The notes under the pieces were generated by a model that made no database searches, had not been told where the DNA came from, and was given only the letters and a program-made list of their open reading frames with translations. A DNA stretch of 64,000 nt from Paragordius varius (Eukaryota > Nematomorpha). The stretch spans positions 1,302,001 through 1,366,000 of the forward strand of contig OZ176058.1 in the NCBI GenBank assembly GCA_964247055.1. Reading direction: 5' to 3'. The position numbers and the translations under genes were made by a program. Position 1 is the first letter of the stretch. Every line of letters begins with the position of its first letter. Positions 25,648 through 39,400 of this stretch are shown here, one piece after another.

Positions 25648-26625
25648 GTTCAGGCTATAAAAATAAAATAAAATTAAAAAAAAATATTTTTTTAATTAAT
25701 TATATCTAAATTATAATAAAAATTTAAAAAATTTAATTTATTGAATAATTTTTTATAAATATAATAAAATAAAAATATAAAATTAATTTAATTTTTTAAA
25801 AAAATATATAGGTTTTCATATGTACGTAGTGAGTATTGAAAAAATAATTTTATGCATGTTCTTATAAGAAATAAAATATATCATTTTACAAATATATATA
25901 TATTAAAAAAATTATTAATATATATAAAAAATATTTTTTTAATAATTTAAATTAATATAAATTAAAATAAAACTTTTTAAAAAATCATATTTTTTTAATA
26001 ATTTAAATTAATATAAATTAAAATAAAACTTTTTAAAAAAATCAATTAATTAAATAATTTTTTATTAAAAACTTTATTGTTTTTTTTCTAAATAAAATTC
26101 ATGGGTTTACGTATGTATGTAGTGAGTATTTAAAAAATAATTTATGCATTATAAGAATTAAAAATTATTATATATTTTTAAAGCAAAATTATTAAATAAA
26201 AAATGTTTAATACTTCCAAGGAAAAAAATATAAAATGAAATAAATATGTTTTTAGTAAATATTAGTTATTTATGAATATAAAAGTTTTTTTTGATATATT
26301 TAAATATATAGTACTTTGAAAATAAGATAAATTAAATATTAAAAATCTTAATTATAAAATGTAAAATATAAATAAAAAAAGTATAATTATTAAATATATA
26401 ATAAAAAATTTCTAAAAAACAACCACATTTTTAATAAAGTAACAATTATATAAATAATTATATATATAAATAAAAAGATTAGAATTATTAAAAGTATATA
26501 ATAAATTAAAAAATTAGATTTTTTAAATAAACACATTTTTTATAAAATTAAATTAAAAATGTGGTTATTAAAAAATTATTATTTAAATAAATTATTTAAA
26601 TAAATTATTAAATACCATACATTCA

Positions 26626-26662
<37 letters not shown>

Positions 26663-28381
26663 ATTAAAATTTTCTAAAAATACCAAATTTTTTATAAAAT
26701 TAAATTAAAAAAATTTAAAAAAAAATATAAAAAAATAATTTAAATTCCAAATATTAAATATATATATATATATATTAAAAAATATTTTACAAAAACCACA
26801 TTTTAATAAAATTAAAAATTATTTAAAAAAAATTAATAAAAAATTAATTAAATACCATATATTCAATAGATTCATTTTCTTCATTAAATCGACTATTTAG
26901 GATTGGGAATTTGCTGAGAGCTATTGAAAGACTCTATGTTTAATTATAAAATAAAAATAATTTTTTTTAAAAAATTATAAATTTAAAATATTTTTTATTT
27001 ATAAAAAATATAATTTTTTATTATATAAAAAATATAATTTTTAATTTTTAAAAATATATCAAGAAATTTGGTTTTTTTATAAAATGTATAATTTTAACAA
27101 TTATAATTTTAAAAATAAATCAATAAATTTAGATTTAAATAGTATAATGTATTTATTTTTTTTATAAAAATTATAATTATTATAAATCAAGAAATTTAAA
27201 AAGTATAATGTATCTATTTTTTTTATAAAAAAATTATAATTTTAAGAAATAAAAAATCAAGAAATTTAGTTTTTTTTTAAAGCATAATGTATGAATTTAA
27301 AAAAAATATAATTTAAAAATATTTTTTATTTTATAAAAAAATATAATTTTAATTTTTAAAAAAGAAATCAGAAATTTGGTTTTTTTAGAGTAAAAAATAA
27401 ACATTTTTTTAGTATATTGATTTATATTTTAAGAAATAAAAAATCAAGATATTTAGTTTTTTTAAAGTGAAAAATAAACATTTTTTTAGTATATTGATTT
27501 AAATATTATATTTTTAAAAATATTTAAAAATTTGGTTTTTTGAAAGTATAATGTATGATTTTTTTTATGAAAAAATTAAAAATTTAGAAATTAATCAAGA
27601 AATTTGGTTTTTTTATAGTAAAAAAATAAACATTTTTCTAGTATATTGATTTATATTTTAAGAAAAAATCAAGAAATTTGGTTTTTTAAAAATATTTTTT
27701 ATGAAAAATTATAATTTTAAAAACAAAAAATTTGTTTTTTAAAGTATATTGTATGAATTTATTTTATAAAAATAATTTTTTAGTATAATGATTTAAATAT
27801 TATATTTTTATAAATAAATCAAGAAATTTAGTTTTTTTATAATATAATATAATTTTTTATAAAAAAAATTTTAATAAAAAAATTTTTTATTTTTTACTCA
27901 AGAAATTAGGTTAAATATAATGTGTGAAATTTATATAAAAAAATTATAATTTTAAAAAATAATTAAAAGATTTGGTTTTTTTTAAATATAATTTAAAAAT
28001 ATTTATTATTTTAAAAAATATAATTTTAATAAATAACAAATCAAGAAATTTGGTTTTTTTAAAGTAAAAAATAAACATTTTTTTAGTATATTGATTTGAA
28101 TTTTAAAAATAAATCAAGAAATTTATTTTTTTTGAAGAAAAAAATATTTTTTATGAAAAATTATAGTTTTAAAAATATATCGAAAAATTTGGTTTTTTTA
28201 AAGTATAGAATTTATTTTACAATAAAAAATTATAATTTTTAGAAATTAACCATTGGTTTTTTTAAAGTAAAAAATAAACATTTTTTTAGTATATTGATTT
28301 AAAAATTATAATTATTAATAAAAATAAATCAAGAGATTTAGTTTTTTTAAAGTATAATGTATGAATTTTTTTTAATAATTT

Positions 28382-28417
<36 letters not shown>

Positions 28418-30433
28418 TTATATACCATTTATAGTACAAATATACCCTTAAACAATTCAAATCACCCTTAAACAATTCAAATCACCCTTAAAAATTCAAA
28501 ATCACCCTTAAACAATTCAAATTCACCCTAAAAATAAATTATGTGTTTTCGAGGAGCTAAAATAACTCATTATTAATAAAGAAATATTTTCTTATGCCGC
28601 ATAGACTATTATATTTTCAGTATTATATTAATTTACCACAAAATTTCCATTTTTAAAAATAAATATAAAAAATATAGGTATTATTTAATGTTAAAAAAAC
28701 TCTAAAAATTATTGTAGAGTGAATTTAAATTGTTCGAGGGTGAATTTGAACTGTAAATGGTATATAAATGGAATAATTTTTTTACATTTTAAACACAAGA
28801 CTGCAAATGAAATTTCTCTAAAATTGTCAATTTTTTCTAAATTTTTGAAAAAAAAATTTTGAATTTTATATAATTTTCAAAAAAAATATTTTATTATTTT
28901 AAACAATAAATTTAAGGATAAATCGATAATTTTATCGCTTAAATCTCATCATCTGTTTTTTTCTAATTTTTTTCTAAATTTTTAAATTAAAATTTTTTTT
29001 GGAATTTTATATAAAATTTTCTCGATTAGTATTAAAAAAAATATTTTATTATTTTAACAAAAATATAAGTATAAATCAAAAATTTTATCGCTTAAATTCA
29101 ATTTTTTCTAAATTTTTAAAAAAAAAATTTGAATTTTATATAAAATTTTCTCGATTAGTATTAGAAAAAAATGTTTTATAATTATTTTATACAAAAATTA
29201 AAGCATAAATAGAAAATTTTATCGACTTAACCCCATTTTTAAACTTGTCTATTTTTTCTAAATTTTTAAGATTGTTTTTAATTTTTCTATAGGATTTTCT
29301 TGAAGAGTTTTAGAATAAATGTTCAAAATTATTTTAAACGAAAAGAAATCATAAATCGAAAATTTTATCGATAAAACTGGATTTTCTTTAAAATTCTCAT
29401 TTTTTTCAAAATTTTTAGAATTCTTTAAATTAATTTTTTTATAGAATTTTCTCGATTATTAGAAAAATAAATCTTTTTTAATGATTTAAATTAAAAATAA
29501 ACCATTATTAATCAAAAATTATATTATTTAAATCCATTTTCAATAATATCTACCTTTATAAAAATGGCATTAAAGTCATTTTTTGATAGCTTTCTGTATT
29601 ATTATTACTGCCATTTAAAAAAATTCTAAAATTTTTAGGTTATGTTTTCATAAAAATTATATTTTTTGAAATTTCCATTCCCTAATTTTTAGAGGGTTTT
29701 CTTCTAAATTTTCCAAAGAATTTTTTTTAAAAAAAACATATTTTCGATAATAATAAACCCCATTTTTTAAGAAAAATAAGCCTTGTTTAGAAAAATTCGT
29801 TGCGATTGTAAAATAATTGTATATTTACTTAAATCAAAACATTACCTACGTTTATAAAAAATGGCATTAAAGTCATTTTTTGATAGCTATTATCTGTCTT
29901 ATTATTGCCATTTTGAAAATTTCCAACATTTTTTGGGTTAAATTCTTTAAAATTTTCAGTTTTTTCAGGATTTTTAAGGTTTTTTCAGAATTTTTAGAAA
30001 CTTTTTCTAAACTTTTGATAGAATTTCCAAAAATTGCTTTCTAAACAAGTATTTACACTTTTTTCAATAATAAACCCATTTTTTTAAAAAAATAACCCTT
30101 GTTTAAAATAATTTCGTTGAAAATAATTGTATATTTAAATCAAACACAACTAACCTTTATAAAAAATGGCATTTAAGTCATTTTTTGATAGCTATTATCT
30201 ATATTATTATTGCCATTTTGAAAATTTCCAAGAATTTTTGGGTTAAATTCTTGAAATTTTTAAGATATATTCTAGAAAATTTCCAGTTTTTTCTAAAATT
30301 TCCAAAAAATTTCCGAAAAATTTCTTTTCTAAACAAATATTTACACATTTTCTCGATAATAAACCCCATTTTTTTAAAAAAATTCACCCTTAAAAAAATA
30401 ACCCTTGTTTATTAAAATATTTGAATTTTTAAT

Positions 30434-30470
<37 letters not shown>

Positions 30471-33400
30471 ACCTTTATAAAAAATGGCATTAAAGTCATT
30501 TTTTGATAGCTATTTTCTATATTATTATTGGCATTTCGAAGATTTTCAACATTTTTTAAGTTATATTCTTTGAAATTTCAGTTTTTCTAATGTTTTAGGA
30601 TTTTTTCCAAATTTTCCAAAGATTTTTTAAAAAATTGTTTTCTAAACAAATATCAACACATTTTTTTGATAATAAACCGAATTTATATTTACTTAAATTA
30701 AAAAACTACCTACCTTTATAAAAAATGGCATTAAAGTCTTTTTGATAGCTATTATTTATATTATTATTGTCATTTTGAAAATTTCCAGCATTTTTTGGGT
30801 TAAATTCTTTAAAATTTCCGGTTTTTTCAGGATTTTTAGGAACTTTTTCTGTATTTTCTAAAAAATTTTCTAGAAAATTCTTTTCTAAACAAATAATTAC
30901 ACATTTCGATAATAAACCCCATTTTTTTAAAAAAATATAACCCTTGTTTAATAAAATATTTAAATTTTTAATCCATATATATATATATATTTTACCTTTA
31001 TAAAAAATGGCATTAAAGTCATTTTTTGATAGCTTTCTGTATTATTTCCAACATATTGAAAATTTTCAACATTTTTTGGGTTAAATTCCTTAAAATTTTC
31101 AGTTTTTTCTGAAGTTTTAAGAACTTTTTCAGTATTCTCTAAACTTTCTAAGGAATTTTCTAGAAAATGGTTTTCTAAGCAAGTATTTGCTTGGCATTTA
31201 AATTGCATAAGGTAGTCTGGACTTATAGCTTCTGTAAGGACAAATTGTGGTATACTTAAACTTTTTGTCATTGATTTTATCATGGCTTTTCGAGCGCCTA
31301 AAAATAAAATTGTTTAATTTTTAAATATTTATTAAATATATTTATTAATTAATTATTTTTTAAATATATATAAAATTTTATTGAAAATTTAATTATTAAT
31401 TCAATTTTAAAAAATTTGATTAATTCAGATTTATAGTATAAGATTTTACATATTTAATTTATGTTTTTATTTTGAAATTTTATTATTTTCTGGTTTTTTA
31501 AAAATTTGCTTAAACTTTTTGTCATTGATTTTATCATGGCTTTTCGGGCGCCTGAAAATAAAAAAATAAAAAAAAGTTTTAATTTATAAAAAAAATATTT
31601 ATTGATATAATATCTATAATATATAATTATTAAATTATATAGATTTTATATATTTAATTAATTTTTAATATTTTATATAATTTTTTTGTCATTGATTTTA
31701 TCTTGGCTTTTCGGGGGCGTTAAAAAAATATTTAATTATTAAAAAAAATTTATTTTTTATAATAAAAATTATTAATTTTTAAATATTAATTTAAAAATTA
31801 TTTAATTTGTTAAAATAAAATATATAATTAAATGTACATAATATTATTAAAAATTTTAAGTGTTAATTAAAATTTAAATTTAATTTTATATTTAATAGTT
31901 TTAAACTATTATTTGTCATTGATTTTATCATGGCTTTTCGGGGGCCTAAAAATATTTTTAGGGAATAAAAAATTAATTTTTTAATAAAATTGTTTTTTTA
32001 AATATTTTATTTTAAAAATTATTTAATAAAAAGTTATATGATTTATATTAAATTTTATTAAAAAAATTGAATTATATAAAAATTTATATATTTAGAAATT
32101 TTATTTAATATAGAAAAATTTAAATATTAATTGAAATCTTTGAAATTAATTTTTGAAATATTTTTTGTCATTAATTTTATCATGGCTTTTCAAGAACCTA
32201 AAAAAAAATTTTTAAAAAAACTTATATTTTTAATAAAATAATTATTTAAATTATATAGAAAATTATATAATAATATAAAAAAAATTTTGAGTATTAATTT
32301 AAACCTTTAAAATTCAATTAATTTTTTAAATATACTTAAACTTTTTGTCATTGATTTTATCATGGCTTTTCGGGCGCCTAAAAAAATTTAAATTATCTAA
32401 ATAAACTGTTTAATAAAATATTTTTTATAAAATATATTTAATGATTTAAATTATATAGAAATTTAAATATTTAATTGAAATTTTATTTTTTTGTAATTTT
32501 TTATTAATATTTTTAAACTTTTTGTCATGATTTTATCATGGCTTTTCGGGGAATTAAAAAATAAAATAAAAATTTTAAATTATTAATAAAAAATAAAATC
32601 TTTTATAAAAATTATTTAATTAATGGAATATTTTTTTAAAAAAAATTATTTTATTTATATTTTTATTGTAAATTATTTTTTATTAACTTTTTATAAATAT
32701 TCTTAAACTTTTTGTCATTGATTTTATCATGGCTTTCGCCTACAAAAAAAGGTAAGTAAAAATATATTTTTAATATATTTAGTTTAAAAAATTATTTAAA
32801 TTTATATTCAGTTTTTAAAATAATTTTTATTGAAAATTTAATTATTAATTCAATTTTAAATAATTTGATTGATATATTTATTTAACTTTTTGTGCCCAAA
32901 AATTTGTTATTGAAAATTGTGTAATAAAATATTAATTTTTTAAATAAAATAATTATTTAAATTTATTTTCAGATTTATATTAAATAAATTATTTTATTTA
33001 TAATCTAAATTATTTTTTTCTAATAATTTTATAAGTATTTTTATTTGTCATTAATTTTACCATGGCTTTTCGGGGGCCTGAAAATAAAAAAATAAAAATT
33101 ATTAAAAAAATTAAGAATATTTTTATTATCAAAATATATGAATATTTAAATTAAATAATTATTTAAATATATTTCAAATATTTTATTTAATAGATATAAA
33201 TTATATATATATTAATTGAAATCTTTGAAATTTAATAATTATTAAAATATTTATTTAAACTTTTTGTCATTGATTTTATCATGGCTTTTCGGGGGCCTAA
33301 AAATATTTTTAGGGAATAAAAAATTAATTTTTTAATAAAATTGTTTTTTTAAATATTTTATTTTAAAAATTATTTAATAAAAAGTTATATGATTTATATT

Positions 33401-36400
33401 ATAAAATTTTATTAAAAAAATTGAATTATATAAAAATTTATATATTTAGAAATTTTATTTAATATAGAAAAATTTAAATATTAATTGAAATCTTTGAAAT
33501 TAATTTTTGAAATATTTTTTGTCATTAATTTTATCATGGCTTTTCAAGAACCTAAAAAAAAATTTTTAAAAAAACTTATATTTTTAATAAAATAATTATT
33601 TAAATTATATAGAAAATTATATAATAATATAAAAAAAATTTTGAGTATTAATTTAAACCTTTAAAATTCAATTAATTTTTTAAATATACTTAAACTTTTT
33701 GTCATTGATTTTATCATGGCTTTTCGGGCGCCTAAAAAAATTTAAATTATCTAAATAAACTGTTTAATAAAATATTTTTTATAAAATATATTTAATGATT
33801 TAAATTATATAGAAATTTAAATATTTAATTGAAATTTTATTTTTTTGTAATTTTTTATTAATATTTTTAAACTTTTTGTCATGATTTTATCATGGCTTTT
33901 CGGGGAATTAAAAAATAAAATAAAAATTTTAAATTATTAATAAAAAATAAAATCTTTTATAAAAATTATTTAATTAATGGAATATTTTTTTAAAAAAAAT
34001 TATTTTATTTATATTTTTATTGTAAATTATTTTTTATTAACTTTTTATAAATATTCTTAAACTTTTTGTCATTGATTTTATCATGGCTTTCGCCTACAAA
34101 AAAAGGTAAGTAAAAATATATTTTTAATATATTTAGTTTAAAAAATTATTTAAATTTATATTCAGTTTTTAAAATAATTTTTATTGAAAATTTAATTATT
34201 AATTCAATTTTAAATAATTTGATTGATATATTTATTTAACTTTTTGTGCCCAAAAATTTGTTATTGAAAATTGTGTAATAAAATATTAATTTTTTAAATA
34301 AAATAATTATTTAAATTTATTTTCAGATTTATATTAAATAAATTATTTTATTTATAATCTAAATTATTTTTTTCTAATAATTTTATAAGTATTTTTATTT
34401 GTCATTAATTTTACCATGGCTTTTCGGGGGCCTGAAAATAAAAAAATAAAAATTATTAAAAAAATTAAGAATATTTTTATTATCAAAATATATGAATATT
34501 TAAATTAAATAATTATTTAAATATATTTCAAATATTTTATTTAATAGATATAAATTATATATATATTAATTGAAATCTTTGAAATTTAATAATTATTAAA
34601 ATATTTATTTAAACTTTTTGTCATTGATTTTATCATGGCTTTTCGGGGGCCTAAAAATATTTTTAGGGAATAAAAAATTAATTTTTTAATAAAATTGTTT
34701 TTTTAAATATTTTATTTTAAAAATTATTTAATAAAAAGTTATATGATTTATATTATAAAATTTTATTAAAAAAATTGAATTATATAAAAATTTATATATT
34801 TAGAAATTTTATTTAATATAGAAAAATTTAAATATTAATTGAAATCTTTGAAATTAATTTTTGAAATATTTTTTGTCATTAATTTTATCATGGCTTTTCA
34901 AGAACCTAAAAAAAAATTTTTAAAAAAACTTATATTTTTAATAAAATAATTATTTAAATTATATAGAAAATTATATAATAATATAAAAAAAATTTTGAGT
35001 ATTAATTTAAACCTTTAAAATTCAATTAATTTTTTAAATATACTTAAACTTTTTGTCATTGATTTTATCATGGCTTTTCGGGCGCCTAAAAAAATTTAAA
35101 TTATCTAAATAAACTGTTTAATAAAATATTTTTTATAAAATATATTTAATGATTTAAATTATATAGAAATTTAAATATTTAATTGAAATTTTATTTTTTT
35201 GTAATTTTTTATTAATATTTTTAAACTTTTTGTCATGATTTTATCATGGCTTTTCGGGGAATTAAAAAATAAAATAAAAATTTTAAATTATTAATAAAAA
35301 ATAAAATCTTTTATAAAAATTATTTAATTAATGGAATATTTTTTTAAAAAAAATTATTTTATTTATATTTTTATTGTAAATTATTTTTTATTAACTTTTT
35401 ATAAATATTCTTAAACTTTTTGTCATTGATTTTATCATGGCTTTCGCCTACAAAAAAAGGTAAGTAAAAATATATTTTTAATATATTTAGTTTAAAAAAT
35501 TATTTAAATTTATATTCAGTTTTTAAAATAATTTTTATTGAAAATTTAATTATTAATTCAATTTTAAATAATTTGATTGATATATTTATTTAACTTTTTG
35601 TGCCCAAAAATTTGTTATTGAAAATTGTGTAATAAAATATTAATTTTTTAAATAAAATAATTATTTAAATTTATTTTCAGATTTATATTAAATAAATTAT
35701 TTTATTTATAATCTAAATTATTTTTTTCTAATAATTTTATAAGTATTTTTATTTGTCATTAATTTTACCATGGCTTTTCGGGGGCCTGAAAATAAAAAAA
35801 TAAAAATTATTAAAAAAATTAAGAATATTTTTATTATCAAAATATATGAATATTTAAATTAAATAATTATTTAAATATATTTCAAATATTTTATTTAATA
35901 GATATAAATTATATATATATTAATTGAAATCTTTGAAATTTAATAATTATTAAAATATTTATTTAAACTTTTTGTCATTGATTTTATCATGGCTTTTCGG
36001 GCGCCTAAAATATTTTTTAAAAAAATAAAAATTTTTAATAAAAAATAAATTTTTTTATATAAATTATTTAATTAATGGAATATTATAAAAAAAATTTATT
36101 TTATATATATTTAATTAATATCTTTGAAATTTAATAATTTTAAAATATTTATTTTTTTGTCCTTAATTTTATCATGGCTTTTCGGGGGCCTAAAATATTT
36201 TTTTAAAATTATTTAAAAAAAAATTAAAAATATTGTTTAATAAAATAATTATTTAAAAAATATTTTTAAAAAAAATTTATTAATTTAATTATTAATTGAA
36301 TTTTAAAAAATTTGATTGATATATTTATTTAATAAATTTGTTATTGAAAATTGTGTAATAAAATATTAATTTTTTAAATAAAATTAGTCGATAAATTAAG

Positions 36401-39400
36401 TTTATTCTCAGATTAATATTATAAAAATTATTTTATTTATATTCTAAATTTAATTTTATTTTTTATTAATTAAAATATTTTTGAACTTTTTGTCATTGAT
36501 TTTATCATGGCTTTTCGAGCGCCTAAAAAAATTAAAAAAAGTTTTAATTAAAAAAAAAAATTTATAAATTATTTAATTAATGGATATCTTTTTAAAAAAA
36601 TTTATTTTATATATATTTAATTGAAAGCTTTGAAATTTAATATTTTTTTAAATATTTTTAAACTTTGTCATTGATTTTATCATGGCTTTTCGGGGGCCTA
36701 AAAATATTTTTAGGGAATAAAAAAAATTATCAAAAAAAATATAAGTTTAATTTAAATTTATTTAACATATATAAATTATATATATATTTATATATTTAGT
36801 TTTTTTTTAATTTTTTATAAATATTTTTAAACTTTTTGTCATCGATTTTATCATGGCTTTTCAAGAGCCTAAAAATATAAAAAATAAAATAAAAATTAAT
36901 TTTATAAAATATTTTGTTTGAAAATTGTGTAATAAAATTTTGATATTTTACATATTTAATTGAAATTTTATTTTTTATTTTTTCATAAATATTTTTGTCA
37001 TTGATTTTATCATGGCTTTTCATGGGCCTAAAAAATTTTTAGGGAATAAAATAATTAATAAAAAAAATTTCAAATAAATTATTTAAAATTTATATTCAGA
37101 TTTATATTAAAACAATTTTCATTAAAATATTAATATACCCATTCTAATTTAAAAAATTAATAAATTTTTTATAAATTTTATCATGGCTTTTCGGGGCCCT
37201 AAAAAAATTTTAGGGAATAAAAAAATTAAAATTATTAAAAAATTTATTTAAATTTATATTCAGTTTTTAAAATTATTTTTATTAAATATATTTTTGGATT
37301 TAAATATTCAGAAAATTATATAAAATTAATATAAAAAATTAAGTATTAATTTAAATCTTTAATTTTTTTTTATTTTTGTCATTGTTTTATCATGGCTTTT
37401 CGGGGGCTTAAGAAAAATAAAATTATTGAAAATATATTTTTTTCATAAAAATTAATAATTTTTGAAATATTAAATAAAATTGTTTAATATATAATCTAAA
37501 TTTAGTTTTAATTATTTTTTACATATAAATTTAAAATTATTAAGTAAATATAAAAAAAATTTAAAATTATCCAAAAAATATATAAATTTAACAAATAAAA
37601 TTTTTTAATGATAAAAATTAATTAATTTTAAATATTTTTTAAATAAAATATTAATATAAAATTTATATTAAAAAAATTTAAGTAATAATTTAAACCTTTA
37701 AAATTAAATTTTTTTTTTAATTATAATTTATAAAATATTAATTAAAATTATATCAGAGCTTCCTGGGGCGTGTAAAAAAGTGGAAAAAAAATATTTATTA
37801 ATTTTATCCTAATATGCCAAATTTAAACATTTTTTCTATAAATATTTAAATATAAAATTTATATAATTCTATAATTATATATATATATTTAAATATATAA
37901 TTTATATAAATTTATATATATATATATATATACATATTACAATTTAAATACTAAATTCAATTTAATTTCACCCTAAAAATAAATTAAGTGTTTTCGGGCA
38001 GCTAATATAACTTATTATTAATAAGAAATATATTTTTACTACAATATTTATGATTTTTTTCAGAATTATATTAATTTTTAAATAGATTTTCATATTTAAA
38101 AAAATTAAAAAAAAATTAAGGTAATTTTAAATCTTAAAAAACACATTATTTATTTTAGGGTTAATTTGAATTGTTCAAGGGTGAATTTGAACTGTAAATG
38201 GTATATGAAATTTTTATATAATTTTTTTACTATGCATTAGAAAAAATTTTTTAATATATTTATACATTTATATTTAAGGTTAAATCAAACTTTTTAATAT
38301 ATATATATATATAAAATTATTATAAATATTTTATATATTGATTATGGAAAAATTAAAATTTTTTTTAAAATACTAAATTTTATAATTTAATTTTTTTTAA
38401 TTTTAAAAAATATTACCTGTTAATTTTTCGATTCTAACTTGTTTATTATTTTTATTATTATTGTTTTCAGATTGGATTGATATTGATGAATCTAAAAATA
38501 AAAAATATTAAAGTAAAAATATTAAAATATATATGAAAAAATTAATTATAATAAAAGGATTTAAATTTTATTTATTTAAAAATATTAAAATATATTTATA
38601 AAGTATATATATATATATATAATATATTTAGTCAAGTGATTTTTAAAATGCAATTATTATATAATTTATAATTATAAAAAAAATATTATTTAAATATATA
38701 TATATATATATATATATACAAAAAATTTAAAATAAATCCAAATTTATATATTAGAAAAAAATAAAAAAATTTATTATATAAAAATAAAATTTTTTTAGAA
38801 ATATGTTAAATATTATAAAAAAATAATTTATAGAAAAAAATTTAAAAATAAATAAATACTTTAAAATAAAATGAAAAAAATTATATATAAAAAAAATTAT
38901 TAAAAAAAAGTAAAAAAACGAAAAATGTAAAACCTTAAATTTTAAAAGTATTAAATTTTTTAAGTAAATATAATTATTATATAGTATTTATAAATTTGTA
39001 AAATAATTTTTAAAAATTAAAAAAAAACAAATTTAAAATTTTTTAAATAAATACCAAATTTTTTATCTAGATGGGCCAATTTTAATACATCATTCATTTC
39101 TATACGGCCATCCACACCACTGGGATTTTCAATGTTATTTAAATCAATCTTGATAAAAAAATAAATAAAAAAAATAAAAATTATTTTAAATATTTAATAT
39201 AAATATATATATTTATATATATATATATATAATAATTATTAAATTAAAATCAAATTCTAAATAAAACTATAAGTCCAAAAATAATTCAAAAAGTTTAAAA
39301 TTTTTCATCTTAAAATATACCTAAAATATTAAAAATTCATATATTCATAACATATTAAATTATATATTGTTATAAAAATAAATAAAGCAATCTATTAATT

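Noticed and set aside
31298-37760. CRISPR-like regularly spaced repeats
   Set aside because: The repeats are fragments of an exon edge with A/T-rich variable spacers in a eukaryotic gene. Spacers are not unique foreign sequence and there are no cas genes.
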